From: Micavibrio sp.
GTDB lineage: Bacteria > Pseudomonadota > Alphaproteobacteria > Micavibrionales > UBA2020
Length of the DNA: 64,000 nt
Direction of reading: 5' to 3'
NCBI GenBank assembly: GCA_028283745.1
Contig: JAPWJZ010000001.1
Coordinates: forward strand, 124,001-188,000
The stretch's first letter is position 1, and each line of letters opens with the position of its first letter. The notes under the pieces are model-generated. The model worked only from the letters and a program-made list of their open reading frames with translations. It did not search any database and was not told the DNA's origin. The translations under genes and the position numbers were made by a program. This document shows positions 7,354 to 14,983 of the stretch, in pieces.

Positions 7354-8565
7354 ATGCCACTGAGTGACGCGGCGTGCAAGAACGCCAAGCCTAAAGAAAA
7401 GCCGTATAAAATGGGCGATAGCCATGGCCTATATCTGCTTATCAATCCAAAAGGCAGTAAACTATGGCGAATGAAGTATCGCTTTCATGGCAAAGAGCGG
7501 ACGATTTCCTTTGGGCCCTATCCGGAAGTTAGTCTGGTAGAGGCGAGGGACGGGGTTTATTTAGCGCGGAAGCTTCTTCGGGAGAATAAAGATCCTTCAC
7601 TCGCAAGGCAGGAGGAAAAGCGCCTTTCTGCTATTAGTGCCGCTAATACTTTTGAGGCTGTCGCTCTCGAATGGCACAAAAAGAACCAGCCCCGCTGGAG
7701 TCAGAATAACGCCGATACGGTAATGACCCGCTTAAAGCGGGATGTCTTCCCCGAGATTGGTTACATGCCTGTAAACGATATAACTTCTCCTCGGATTGTA
7801 TTGTTTGTGGAGAGTATTGAGAAACGGGGAGCGTATGAACTCGCGCGACGTGCATTGGGTCTGGCGAGAAGCGTTCTTGCTTACGCCCAACGTCAAGGGA
7901 AAATCCCGTACAATCCAGCAGAACTTAAAGCATCGGATATCTTGGCTCCGCAATTGAGAGGGCATTTTGCGGCTATTGAGGCAAAAGATTTACCTGAGTT
8001 TCTTAGGAAGTTTTATCGTAACGAGGGACGTCTTTTCCGGCAGACCTTTCTTGCCATGGAGCTCTTGATGTTAACTTTCGTCCGCACGGGAGAGTTAATA
8101 AAATCGACTTGGGCGGAAATCGACTTCGAGAAGGCTCAATGGACATTATCTGTGAAAAGAATGAAATCTAAGCGTGAACATATAGTCCCGCTATCTAAGC
8201 AAGCATTAGCGTGCTTTAGTGAGTTGAAAAAGTTAAATGGCCATAGGCCTCATATATTTCCCGGGCAGCGGAACCCGCTTGGTCATATGTCGAATAACTC
8301 TATTTTGGTAGCCTTAGCGCGTATGGGTTACAGAGGTATTCATACGGGACACGGATTTAGAGCCTTGGCTACAAGTACAATTTTGGAAGAGTTGGAATAT
8401 GAATACGACGTAATTGACGTCCAGTTAGCACATGGTAAAAAATCGGATGTTGAAGCCGCCTATAATCGTGCAAAATACCTAAAAGAACGTGCCCGAATGA
8501 TGCAAGACTGGGCTGATTATCTTGATAAAGTTAGATTGCGTGAAGGTTGTGCGTCAAATGGCTAA
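7354..8565 (+). CDS. P4-type tyrosine integrase
   Basis: A 403-residue site-specific recombinase that integrates and excises this island at tRNA-Glu. The N-terminal arm-binding domain (DUF4102-like: LSDAACKNAKPKEKPYKMGD, then GLYLLINPKGSKLWRMKYR) is followed by a core-binding SAM-like domain and the C-terminal catalytic domain. Catalytic residues are R near 243 (FVRTGEL), H333 and R336 (HGFRA), H360 (LAHGKK) and the nucleophile Y370 (AAYNRA). The ATG at 7354 gives the standard N-terminus. The same frame stays open upstream to a GTG at 7276. No Shine-Dalgarno is visible because an inverted repeat occupies that position. The end overlaps the next gene by eight bases. Confidence 0.95.
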   Translation: MPLSDAACKNAKPKEKPYKMGDSHGLYLLINPKGSKLWRMKYRFHGKERTISFGPYPEVSLVEARDGVYLARKLLRENKDPSLARQEEKRLSAISAANTFEAVALEWHKKNQPRWSQNNADTVMTRLKRDVFPEIGYMPVNDITSPRIVLFVESIEKRGAYELARRALGLARSVLAYAQRQGKIPYNPAELKASDILAPQLRGHFAAIEAKDLPEFLRKFYRNEGRLFRQTFLAMELLMLTFVRTGELIKSTWAEIDFEKAQWTLSVKRMKSKREHIVPLSKQALACFSELKKLNGHRPHIFPGQRNPLGHMSNNSILVALARMGYRGIHTGHGFRALATSTILEELEYEYDVIDVQLAHGKKSDVEAAYNRAKYLKERARMMQDWADYLDKVRLREGCASNG

Positions 8566-9340
8566 GAAAAAGAGTGAAGAAGTTGGTGAAGAAATTACCA
8601 AGGAGGAGTTGCGATACCTTGGTTCCCGCGATCTGCCCAAGAAATGGCCGCAGCTGCGCCCTGAACAATGCAAGCCTTTTTTAGTCAAAGGGCTCAGTAA
8701 AGCAAAGATTAGTTTTCGAGAAGCGGCGTTTTTGGTTTTCGAACGTGATCCAGATGCCTCTGACTCCGTTTTAGCGCTCAATAATACAGAGGGGCCGAGT
8801 AGTCACTATTACTGGCTTAAAACCCGTTATGAGCAAGATCAATTTAGCAATCATTTACCCTCGGGATATGAGCGCCTACATACGCAAGATAAAAATGACA
8901 AAGACGAGCCTGTTTTCACGCCAGGGCAAATTATTCGCTATCTTTATAATCATTATAAGGAAATTTCTCTAATTTCTTGGGCGATATATCATGAGATTGA
9001 TAGAGGTACATTTAGAGGTTTTCTTCCTTCATTAATAGTTCAGCAAAACTATCAAAAAGCTGGGGAAATAATCTGGCTCCATGTCCCGAAGGCGAATAAG
9101 GATTTTGTGATCGACATTCTAAAAATGTTGCCCAAGCGCATAATGGATCACGAGGGACTTCCATGTTTTGAGGGAATGGGCAGAGATAGTCTAAGCAAGC
9201 TCATCTCAAATCAGCGCGGAACAAATAAAGGCGGTCGTCCCACCAAGGCAGATATTTTGTACCTTACCAAAAGCAGTGAACGCCTTACTCAAGAAGTCAT
9301 TGATTTAATTAAAAAATATTTTTCCGTAGCAGCTCTCTGA
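8558..9340 (+). CDS. Hypothetical protein cotranscribed with the integrase
   Basis: A 260-residue protein not recognised. It begins MAKKKSEEVGEEITKEELRY, is mostly charged and helical, and has no signal peptide or membrane segment. The C-terminal region has a basic stretch (SNQRGTNKGGRPTKADIL) that could contact nucleic acid. Its ATG lies eight bases inside the integrase gene, so the two are probably translationally coupled. Base composition is AT-rich like the rest of the left part of the island. It may assist integration or regulate it, but nothing in the sequence proves this. Confidence 0.75.
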   Translation: MAKKKSEEVGEEITKEELRYLGSRDLPKKWPQLRPEQCKPFLVKGLSKAKISFREAAFLVFERDPDASDSVLALNNTEGPSSHYYWLKTRYEQDQFSNHLPSGYERLHTQDKNDKDEPVFTPGQIIRYLYNHYKEISLISWAIYHEIDRGTFRGFLPSLIVQQNYQKAGEIIWLHVPKANKDFVIDILKMLPKRIMDHEGLPCFEGMGRDSLSKLISNQRGTNKGGRPTKADILYLTKSSERLTQEVIDLIKKYFSVAAL

Positions 9341-9375
9341 TAACCGAGATAAAAACCGGGAAAATCATCCTAAAC

Positions 9376-9455
9376 ATTACCGCTGCACTTTTAGCAGGCC
9401 TCGGTAATCTTTGTCTTACGCCAATCGTGTCGATTAGCGGCCAAGTAAGACAAAG
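9376..9455 (+). promoter_or_regulatory. Two abutting stem-loops in front of the alpA-like gene
   Basis: Hairpin 1: ATTACCG (9376-9382) with CGGTAAT (9402-9408), extended by CTGC/GCAG. Hairpin 2: CTTTGTCTTAC (9409-9419) with GTAAGACAAAG (9445-9455), a perfect 11-bp pair with an inner AATCG/CGATT. The right arm of hairpin 2 runs into the AAAGGAG ribosome-binding site of the next gene. It is likely an operator, or an RNA switch that hides the ribosome-binding site. Confidence 0.65.
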
Positions 9456-9464
9456 GAGACAGCT

Positions 9465-9683
9465 ATGGACAACAGAATTGCTGAAAGAATTTTGAGGCTC
9501 GCAGAGGTTTGCGAAACTACGGGGCTTTCAAGAAGCACCATTTATGCCTGGATCGCAGAAGGCAGTTTTCCTCGTTATATCAGATTGGGAGGCAAGAGTG
9601 TCGGCTGGCGTCTCTCGGACATAAATTCATGGATTGATAAATGTGTTGCAGCAACTGCTGTAGATCTAATTGGTAAATCGTGA
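9465..9683 (+). CDS. AlpA-family transcriptional regulator
   Basis: A 72-residue MerR-like helix-turn-helix protein. The pattern LRLAEVCETTGLSRSTIYAW, then EGSFPRYIRLGGKSVGWRLS and a DINSWID tail, is the AlpA (phage CP4-57/P4) signature. AlpA proteins activate the integrase or excisionase of their element and so control excision. The ATG has an excellent AAAGGAG eight bases upstream. The gene sits directly behind two strong inverted repeats that may be its own operator. It starts a short operon with the next two genes, which follow at nine bases and with a four-base overlap. Confidence 0.92.
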   Translation: MDNRIAERILRLAEVCETTGLSRSTIYAWIAEGSFPRYIRLGGKSVGWRLSDINSWIDKCVAATAVDLIGKS

Positions 9684-9691
9684 GGGCTGAA

Positions 9692-9889
9692 ATGAAAAAG
9701 AGTAAAGATGGCTTTATGGCGTTCACGCCGATGAAGGGTAAAGTTTACAGCGAAAAAAATGCGCTTGTTATCGCAACATTTAACTGGAAGCACCTCTCAA
9801 AGTGGCTAGAGAAAAACCACCTCACAGAAAATTTTCAAAGCAGCTTTAAGGGGAAGCTAATCCCCTTTGAAAGTACTCGCAAAAAATGA
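9692..9889 (+). CDS. Small hypothetical island protein
   Basis: A 65-residue basic protein (MKKSKDGFMAFTPMKGKVYS at the N-terminus), not recognised. The start is ATG 9692, six bases after GAGGG; an upstream in-frame GTG at 9680 would overlap alpA and is less likely. It ends with ATGA, overlapping the following gene by four bases, which supports a real, coupled gene. A small DNA- or RNA-binding role is possible but unsupported. Confidence 0.7.
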   Translation: MKKSKDGFMAFTPMKGKVYSEKNALVIATFNWKHLSKWLEKNHLTENFQSSFKGKLIPFESTRKK

Positions 9890-10992
9890 AAAAACCTAAA
9901 AAACAATTCGCTGTTAAGCCTTCCCTCTATGCCGCCTGTGTTGAGCTTGCTAAAGGCAACACAGCGGCAGGAGGGTTACTTTGCCAAATTGCTTTAATGA
10001 CAGAGCATGGGTCTTTAAAAGACGAAAAAGATGTTGAGGGATGGCTTGCGTTATCTAGTGCTCAATGGAAAGTTTTAACCGGGTTTTCACGGCATCAGCA
10101 TGACAACGCACTTAAATCCCTGAAATCGAAAAACTTGGTTGAGTTTAGGCGGCGAAAACTATCTCGGAGAGATAAATCGGCTCTCTCATGGGTACGATTA
10201 CCATGGGCAACTAAATCCGGCATTTCGGATATCATGCAGCGTGAGCCAATTTCCGCATTTGCGGAAACCGTAGTCATATATAAATCCGACATTGCGGAAT
10301 TAGCTGAAGCGACTATCTCCGACGATGCGGATATTCTCGATAAAAATGTGATAATTGAAAATGAAGATATATTTGAAAATGTTATTATCGAAGAAACAAA
10401 AATAAAGAGCGCATCGCAGAATAGTAAGCAGAAGGAACTATCTAAAAGAAAGATGTTCAAAAAGCTTATGGCCGAAATATATCAAGAATGCCCCCATATT
10501 CCAGCGGATCCATATACGACCACTTCCGGGGAGGTTTTGACGTTGGCGGTAGAGTATATTCAGAGCAATCCTGCAAATTTTCTCTCTGATTGTCCTGAAG
10601 GGAAGGGCGGTTATCCTTACGTTCTTGGAAAAATATTTCAAGAATGGGATGCGTTTTGTGTTTTCGTGGAATACATGTGCAATGGTTATAATTTACCTAA
10701 AGTTGCCCAACTTTGGTCGCTTAAGCACCATTTGAAAGCGATACCTGATTTTTTGAATTTTCTGAATATGCGTAGAAAATTTGAACTTGAACTTGTGAAT
10801 AGTGGGCTTCTAGACCCGAAGGATTACTCATTATGGTGCAGCAATATGGCAGAATTCATTCACTATCGAAAGCTATCGTCAGATGAGAAGTTTAAGTTTT
10901 TAAAAGCAAAGGTTGACGACGCATTTAAAAAGTGGACAGCTCAGCAAGAGCAGGAGAAAAAATGGGAAGCCGTTATGGCTAAAAAGAAGTAA
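9886..10992 (+). CDS. Hypothetical protein with a winged-helix-like N-terminus
   Basis: A 368-residue protein of unknown function. Residues 1-110 look like a winged-helix DNA-binding unit as found in plasmid or phage replication initiators: a helical start, ALSSAQWKVLTGFSRHQHDN, then KSLKSKNLVEFRRRKLSR as recognition helix and basic wing. An acidic linker follows (residues 140-175), then a helical C-terminal half rich in aromatic residues. It overlaps the preceding small gene by four bases. Position after alpA and before a gap suits a replication or packaging-type protein of a satellite element; this is inference only. Confidence 0.7.
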   Translation: MKKPKKQFAVKPSLYAACVELAKGNTAAGGLLCQIALMTEHGSLKDEKDVEGWLALSSAQWKVLTGFSRHQHDNALKSLKSKNLVEFRRRKLSRRDKSALSWVRLPWATKSGISDIMQREPISAFAETVVIYKSDIAELAEATISDDADILDKNVIIENEDIFENVIIEETKIKSASQNSKQKELSKRKMFKKLMAEIYQECPHIPADPYTTTSGEVLTLAVEYIQSNPANFLSDCPEGKGGYPYVLGKIFQEWDAFCVFVEYMCNGYNLPKVAQLWSLKHHLKAIPDFLNFLNMRRKFELELVNSGLLDPKDYSLWCSNMAEFIHYRKLSSDEKFKFLKAKVDDAFKKWTAQQEQEKKWEAVMAKKK

Positions 10993-11281
10993 TGTACTCA
11001 GGTGCATTTTTGCAAAAAGGCAGAGGTTACATAGACAAAATGTAAAGAATTTACGAATTGCACTTTCATTCATCAAAGACACAAAAGCTCTATCTTTTCG
11101 TAGTCTTTTTAGGGCCAACGATGCTTTAAAGAAACTTGGACGCTTTTACCACAGCCGCTTGCTCCTGCCGTTTTTAAACTCCCCCTCCTTTCAGCAGTAA
11201 CAACTGCGGCTTCAATTTGACCCGGAGCACAAACCAGTCACGATCACGCCATACACACCCCATCAATAAGGAGGTTACGGC
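10993..11281 (+). other. Non-coding junction between AT-rich and GC-rich parts of the island
   Basis: 289 bases without a supported gene. Composition changes here from AT-rich to GC-rich. It holds a small hairpin (GCAGT 11194-11198, ACTGC 11203-11207) and, at 10996-11006, an 11-base string ACTCAGGTGCA that also occurs at 20543-20553. A strong AAGGAGG ribosome-binding site ends it. Confidence 0.5.
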
Positions 11282-12397
11282 GTGGCAGAACAGGATTTTC
11301 AACAACGGCTCGACAGGCTGGCAGATACGCTCCAGCGCAATGTGCTGACAGCCATTGAGCCTATGCACTTCGATAAGTGGATTACGATGTCGGGGATGCA
11401 GAAGGCCATTCGGCGGGGTGACGTCGATTTGGCAGGTCGGTTGGCCTTATCACTCTGGCAGCAGGATAAGCGGTCGCTCTGGCGCAGGCTGGCAGTCATT
11501 GCCGCCGAAGATGTCGCGATGGGTGATATTGAAACGGTTCTCGATGTGACCGTTGCCACCAAATACCCGGCATGGCGTAAAACCGTGGGAGATGCCGCCC
11601 TTGGCGTTCAGCTAGCCAAGCGCATGGCACGGGCGGCAAAGACGCGATACCTGACCGAGCTGTATCTTTACTGCGACCTTGCCGAAGGCGTGGCAAATGA
11701 CCGGGAATGGGCGGCAAACGCTTCCTTTGAAGAACTGGCCATCACTCTTCACGATCCCGCTAAGGAAGCCCCAAAGCAGACCCTCGCCATGTGGGCGCTG
11801 TTCGGGTCACGCCGCTTTGAGGCAAAGAACCTGCAAAGAGCCGGGGTCGACGCTCAGGAAGCTATCAAAGTCGTTATGAAGATGCCCCTACCGAACGAAA
11901 TCCTTTCAATCTGCACCGCGACGGTTGGTACACCGCACTTTCCCCTGACGATGCTTCTGCCTATCGGCTGGCTGGAAATGCAACGCCAGTCAAAGAACCT
12001 CACCGCCCGTAAAGAAACCCCGGTGTCTTCGCCCAAACACAACGACCTCCCCATGTACGCGGTGGATGGCATGTACACGCGCACCGGCATCGCCTGTATC
12101 AAAGAGCTGAAGAAGCTGGCGTCCGGTCTGGCAGGATATAAAAACATCCAGATTGGTGAAGGCTATTTCTTCCTCGAGGCCGAGACGCTGAACCCGCGCC
12201 TGACATGCGACGCTTGGGATGACTTCCGGCGGGAAAGCATCCTTGCCGTGATGCAAAGCCTCGGCGTTGAGCCAAACGACTACATGGCCTTGCACCGCGC
12301 CCTTATCAAGAATTACGACCTCTATAACGAGCTTCGGCTGGCGAAGGTGGCCGCGATGCCTTTGACCGCCCCCGATATGTTCGGGGGTTCAACATGA
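11282..12397 (+). CDS. RarA/MgsA C-terminal-like protein without AAA+ domain
   Basis: A 371-residue protein. Residues about 30-130 (MQKAIRRGDVDLAGRLALSL, then RRLAVIAAEDVAMGDIETVL) resemble the C-terminal helical domain of the replication-fork ATPase RarA/MgsA, in which a similar ...RRLVIFASEDVGLADP... block occurs. No Walker A or B motif is present, so it cannot be a full clamp-loader-like ATPase. The rest is unrecognised. GTG is the start, with a full AAGGAGG eight bases upstream. It overlaps the recombinase gene by four bases, so the two are made together. Composition is GC-rich, unlike the genes to the left. Assignment of the domain is by eye. Confidence 0.65.
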   Translation: MAEQDFQQRLDRLADTLQRNVLTAIEPMHFDKWITMSGMQKAIRRGDVDLAGRLALSLWQQDKRSLWRRLAVIAAEDVAMGDIETVLDVTVATKYPAWRKTVGDAALGVQLAKRMARAAKTRYLTELYLYCDLAEGVANDREWAANASFEELAITLHDPAKEAPKQTLAMWALFGSRRFEAKNLQRAGVDAQEAIKVVMKMPLPNEILSICTATVGTPHFPLTMLLPIGWLEMQRQSKNLTARKETPVSSPKHNDLPMYAVDGMYTRTGIACIKELKKLASGLAGYKNIQIGEGYFFLEAETLNPRLTCDAWDDFRRESILAVMQSLGVEPNDYMALHRALIKNYDLYNELRLAKVAAMPLTAPDMFGGST

Positions 12398-13314
12398 GTC
12401 AGAACCTCATTCCGCCATCGTCCAGCGCCTTATCTGCCAGCATTGAAGGCTACTTGCGCCTTTCGGTAGCCGAGAACACCAGCCGGGCTTACAAGGCAGA
12501 CCTTGAGCATTTTTATGCTTGGGGTGGTTCGATCCCCGCTGTCCCGGAAACAATCGCGGCCTACCTTGCGGCCCATGCTGGCCTGTTATCCGTCGCCACG
12601 CTGACCCGACGCCTTGCCGCAATCAGCAAAAAGCACACGGTGCAGGGCTTGCCGACACCGACCAGCGCGGAACTGGTCAAGCTGACCATGCGGGGCATCA
12701 AGCGGCAGCACGGCAAGCCCCAGAAGCAGGCAGCGCCCCTCTGCCGCGACGACCTCATTCTGGTGCTGAACGCCATCCCCGATGATCTGGGCGGATGCCG
12801 AGATAAGGCCGTGCTGCTTATCGGCTTCTGCGCGGCCCTTCGGCGGTCGGAGCTGTGCGTGGTCAAGCACGAAGACATCCAGTTCACCGCCGAAGGGCTG
12901 ATCCTGACCGTTCCCCGCTCGAAGACCGACCAAAAAGGCGAAGGCCGCAAGATTGGCATTCCGCACGGACGCGGCAAGGTCTGCCCCATCCAGACGCTAC
13001 AAGGCTGGCTGACACGGTCGGGCATCACGGGGGGCTGCCTATTCCGCGCCATCGACAGAGGCAGGGTTGCCGATAGCCATCTGTCAGACCGGAGCATCTG
13101 CAACATTGTCAAAAGCCGGGTGGGATTGGTGGGGTTGTTACCCGAACTGTATTCAGGCCATTCGCTGCGTTCCGGCCTTGCCACCAGCGCCGCCCAGCAG
13201 GGTTACTCAAGCTGGGAAATTCGCCGTCAAACGGGGCATAAGTCGGACGGTATGCTGGCGCGGTATATCCGCGAGGGCAGCCTGTTCCGTAATAATGCCG
13301 CCGCATTGTTCTAA
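12394..13314 (+). CDS. Tyrosine recombinase (second, XerC/D-like)
   Basis: A 306-residue recombinase different from the island integrase: it has no DUF4102 arm-binding domain, only a SAM-like core-binding N-terminus (residues 12-110) and a catalytic domain. Catalytic residues are R150 (ALRRSEL), H256 and R259 (HSLRSG), H282 (TGHKS) and Y291 (MLARYIR). It is coupled to the preceding RarA-C-like gene by an ATGA overlap. Together with its GC-rich context this suggests a second mobile unit nested in the island, or a recombinase for resolving or moving the small genes that follow. Its target site was not found. Confidence 0.9.
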   Translation: MSQNLIPPSSSALSASIEGYLRLSVAENTSRAYKADLEHFYAWGGSIPAVPETIAAYLAAHAGLLSVATLTRRLAAISKKHTVQGLPTPTSAELVKLTMRGIKRQHGKPQKQAAPLCRDDLILVLNAIPDDLGGCRDKAVLLIGFCAALRRSELCVVKHEDIQFTAEGLILTVPRSKTDQKGEGRKIGIPHGRGKVCPIQTLQGWLTRSGITGGCLFRAIDRGRVADSHLSDRSICNIVKSRVGLVGLLPELYSGHSLRSGLATSAAQQGYSSWEIRRQTGHKSDGMLARYIREGSLFRNNAAALF

Positions 13315-13526
13315 TTATTGAAATCGCCCGCAATACCAGATACGTTTTAAGTAACAGTCGTGAAAAAGACGGCTGCCGGGGCTAGTTACCCCTCTTGCGC
13401 GGCCTCAGACAGCATCAGGCCGTCACCAATGGTGCTGCTTTCTCAATCTTAGGGTTGGGGAGCAGCGGAATAAAATAGCGCCTAGCGTGAATACGCTGGC
13501 CGTTCGCAAGACGGTAACTACTCCCC

Positions 13527-13560
13527 GGTCACCAGAGAAATCTGGTGGCCGTTTTATTTT
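13527..13560 (+). promoter_or_regulatory. GNRA-capped hairpin 1 before a small lipoprotein gene
   Basis: GGTCACCAGA (13527-13536), loop GAAA, TCTGGTGGCC (13541-13550): a 10-bp stem with one T-G pair, then GTTTTATTTT. It matches a terminator or attenuator. A sister copy lies at 13975-14010, with compensating changes in the stem. Confidence 0.75.
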
Positions 13561-13582
13561 AACAAACCGTTTGAGGGCGAAA

Positions 13583-13966
13583 ATGAATAAATTATTCCTG
13601 ACCACCATGGCGGTACTGACAGCTATAAGCCTGTCGGCCTGCGCCACAGTTACACCCGTTGAAAGAAACCACCTCTCCCACAGCACCGCCAGCGCCACCG
13701 ACATCAGCAAGGCCAAGCAAAGCGTTGCCGCGCAGATGAAAGACCCCGGCTCCACCCAGTTCAAGAATGTGGCGGGCTATTCCTACGGCCAGCCCGGCTT
13801 CACCATGCTCTGCGGCGAAGTGAACGCCAAGAACAGCTTTGGCGGCTACATCGGCTACCGCCACTTCACCTACTTCAGCGGCGTTCTGGTCATGAACGAG
13901 CTTGAGGGCAAGGGCGATGGTTGGGAGAACAAGTTCAACCAGCACTGGAACGAAAGCTGCAAGTAA
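13583..13966 (+). CDS. Small island lipoprotein
   Basis: A 127-residue predicted lipoprotein: signal peptide MNKLFLTTMAVLTAISLSAC with lipidated Cys20. The mature part contains VAAQMKDPGSTQFKNV and CGEVNAKNSFGGYIGY. A similar pattern (VKDVLKAPSTADF, VDAQNSFGAKI) occurs in the protein from the next gene, so the two probably share a small periplasmic domain. Function is unknown; proteins with this pattern are often on phages and plasmids, by recollection of the family look rather than a search. The start is ATG 13583; an upstream open frame to 13487 would swallow hairpin 1. Composition is GC-rich. Confidence 0.78.
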   Translation: MNKLFLTTMAVLTAISLSACATVTPVERNHLSHSTASATDISKAKQSVAAQMKDPGSTQFKNVAGYSYGQPGFTMLCGEVNAKNSFGGYIGYRHFTYFSGVLVMNELEGKGDGWENKFNQHWNESCK

Positions 13967-13974
13967 TCAGACAC

Positions 13975-14010
13975 GGTCACCGGAGCAATTCGGTGGCCGT
14001 TTTACTTTTT
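13975..14010 (+). promoter_or_regulatory. GNRA-capped hairpin 2 between small island genes
   Basis: GGTCACCGGA (13975-13984), loop GCAA, TTCGGTGGCC (13989-13998), then GTTTTACTTTTT. Same stem length, flanks and distance to the next ATG (about 32 bases) as hairpin 1. It could end the previous gene and attenuate the next. Confidence 0.75.
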
Positions 14011-14029
14011 CAGAAAGAGCTGGATTGCC

Positions 14030-14554
14030 ATGGACGGACTTCTCGTTTGGTGCTTGGTGCTATGCCCATTTTTACTTATTTATACGCTTTATTCAGCGGC
14101 GCGGATAACTGCCAAGGCCGATAAGGACCCTCATTACCGAGCCTCGTATCGGCACAGATGGGAGGTTAACCGGACTAAAATATCCGCAGCCCTTTTTGTC
14201 ATTTCGCTTTGCGTTGTCGTGCCCAACTTGAAGTCTGCGCCGCAAACCAGCGCAACGCCAGAAACACCTCGCGCTAAATCCGTCGAGAACAACGTCGCGC
14301 TGGCGATGGCAGCGGTTCTCTGCAAGCAGCGGGTGAAAGATGTTTTGAAAGCGCCAAGCACCGCTGACTTCCCCTTTTTCGATCTGGCGGTCTTTGGTGG
14401 TTACAATACCGCGACGCTCAACTCCTACGTCGACGCGCAAAACAGCTTTGGGGCAAAGATACGAACACGTTTCACCTGCAAGGTCCAGCACATGGGCGAT
14501 GACCCCGATAAAATTGAAAACTGGAAGATCGTTGAGTTTGCCATTTTGGAATAG
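14030..14554 (+). CDS. Hypothetical membrane protein related to the preceding lipoprotein
   Basis: A 174-residue protein with two hydrophobic segments, residues 3-23 (LLVWCLVLCPFLLIYTLYSA) and about 51-66 (ISAALFVISLCVVVPNL), and a soluble C-terminal domain. That domain carries VKDVLKAPSTADF and VDAQNSFGAKIRTRFTCKV, matching the pattern in the lipoprotein encoded just upstream. Topology should place the C-terminal domain outside the cytoplasm. The function is unknown. The gene is preceded by hairpin 2 and followed ten bases later by another lipoprotein gene, so the three small genes look like one envelope-directed cassette. Confidence 0.72.
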   Translation: MDGLLVWCLVLCPFLLIYTLYSAARITAKADKDPHYRASYRHRWEVNRTKISAALFVISLCVVVPNLKSAPQTSATPETPRAKSVENNVALAMAAVLCKQRVKDVLKAPSTADFPFFDLAVFGGYNTATLNSYVDAQNSFGAKIRTRFTCKVQHMGDDPDKIENWKIVEFAILE

Positions 14555-14563
14555 GAAGCATGC

Positions 14564-14848
14564 ATGAAGAAACTTGTTTATATCGTCGCCCTGTCTTTTG
14601 CGATAGCTGGATGCAGCCGGATGTCCGGCACAGATGCGACCTATGATGGCATCTCGAAAACAGCGCCCGGCTATCCACTGTCGAAAGGCACGCATTTCTC
14701 GCCGTGCCAAAAAATTGACGTGACTGGCAGATGTATTCAATACGTTGAGCCGAGCGAATTTTGCGTGAACCCGAAAGGTATGGACGCCAAGCCGCCTATC
14801 GTGGCTTGCCCGAAGGATAAGGTCGGCAATCCGGTCCCGTTCAAATAA
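14564..14848 (+). CDS. Small cysteine-rich lipoprotein
   Basis: A 94-residue predicted lipoprotein with signal MKKLVYIVALSFAIAGC and lipidated Cys17. The mature protein has four further cysteines (SPCQK, GRCIQ, EFCVN, VACPK), which could form two disulphides in the periplasm. It is not recognised. It starts ten bases after the previous stop and is GC-rich like its neighbours. It is the last gene of the GC-rich segment; AT-rich DNA resumes right after it. Confidence 0.72.
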   Translation: MKKLVYIVALSFAIAGCSRMSGTDATYDGISKTAPGYPLSKGTHFSPCQKIDVTGRCIQYVEPSEFCVNPKGMDAKPPIVACPKDKVGNPVPFK

Positions 14849-14861
14849 GACGTCTCAAGCC

Positions 14862-14928
14862 TTACTAATTTTAGTAATACCGGGGTATGTCAATGGCATG
14901 ACAGCTGCCGATAACACCCTATTATCGG
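14862..14928 (+). promoter_or_regulatory. Two palindromes upstream of the helicase-nuclease gene
   Basis: A 16-base perfect palindrome TTACTAATTTTAGTAA (14862-14877) and an inverted repeat CCGATAA/TTATCGG (14908-14914, 14922-14928). They lie 56-122 bases before the 1804-codon gene and are good candidates for operators. No clear -35/-10 pair was identified. Confidence 0.5.
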
Positions 14929-14983
14929 AACAAAAAAAATGTTATTTTTATGGCCTTTATAGAAATTAACCGGCTGATTTATA

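Noticed and set aside
13315..14010. Integron attC sites beside the second recombinase
   Set aside because: The hairpins are short (30 bases), GNRA-capped and lack the attC end consensus; they look like terminators or attenuators.
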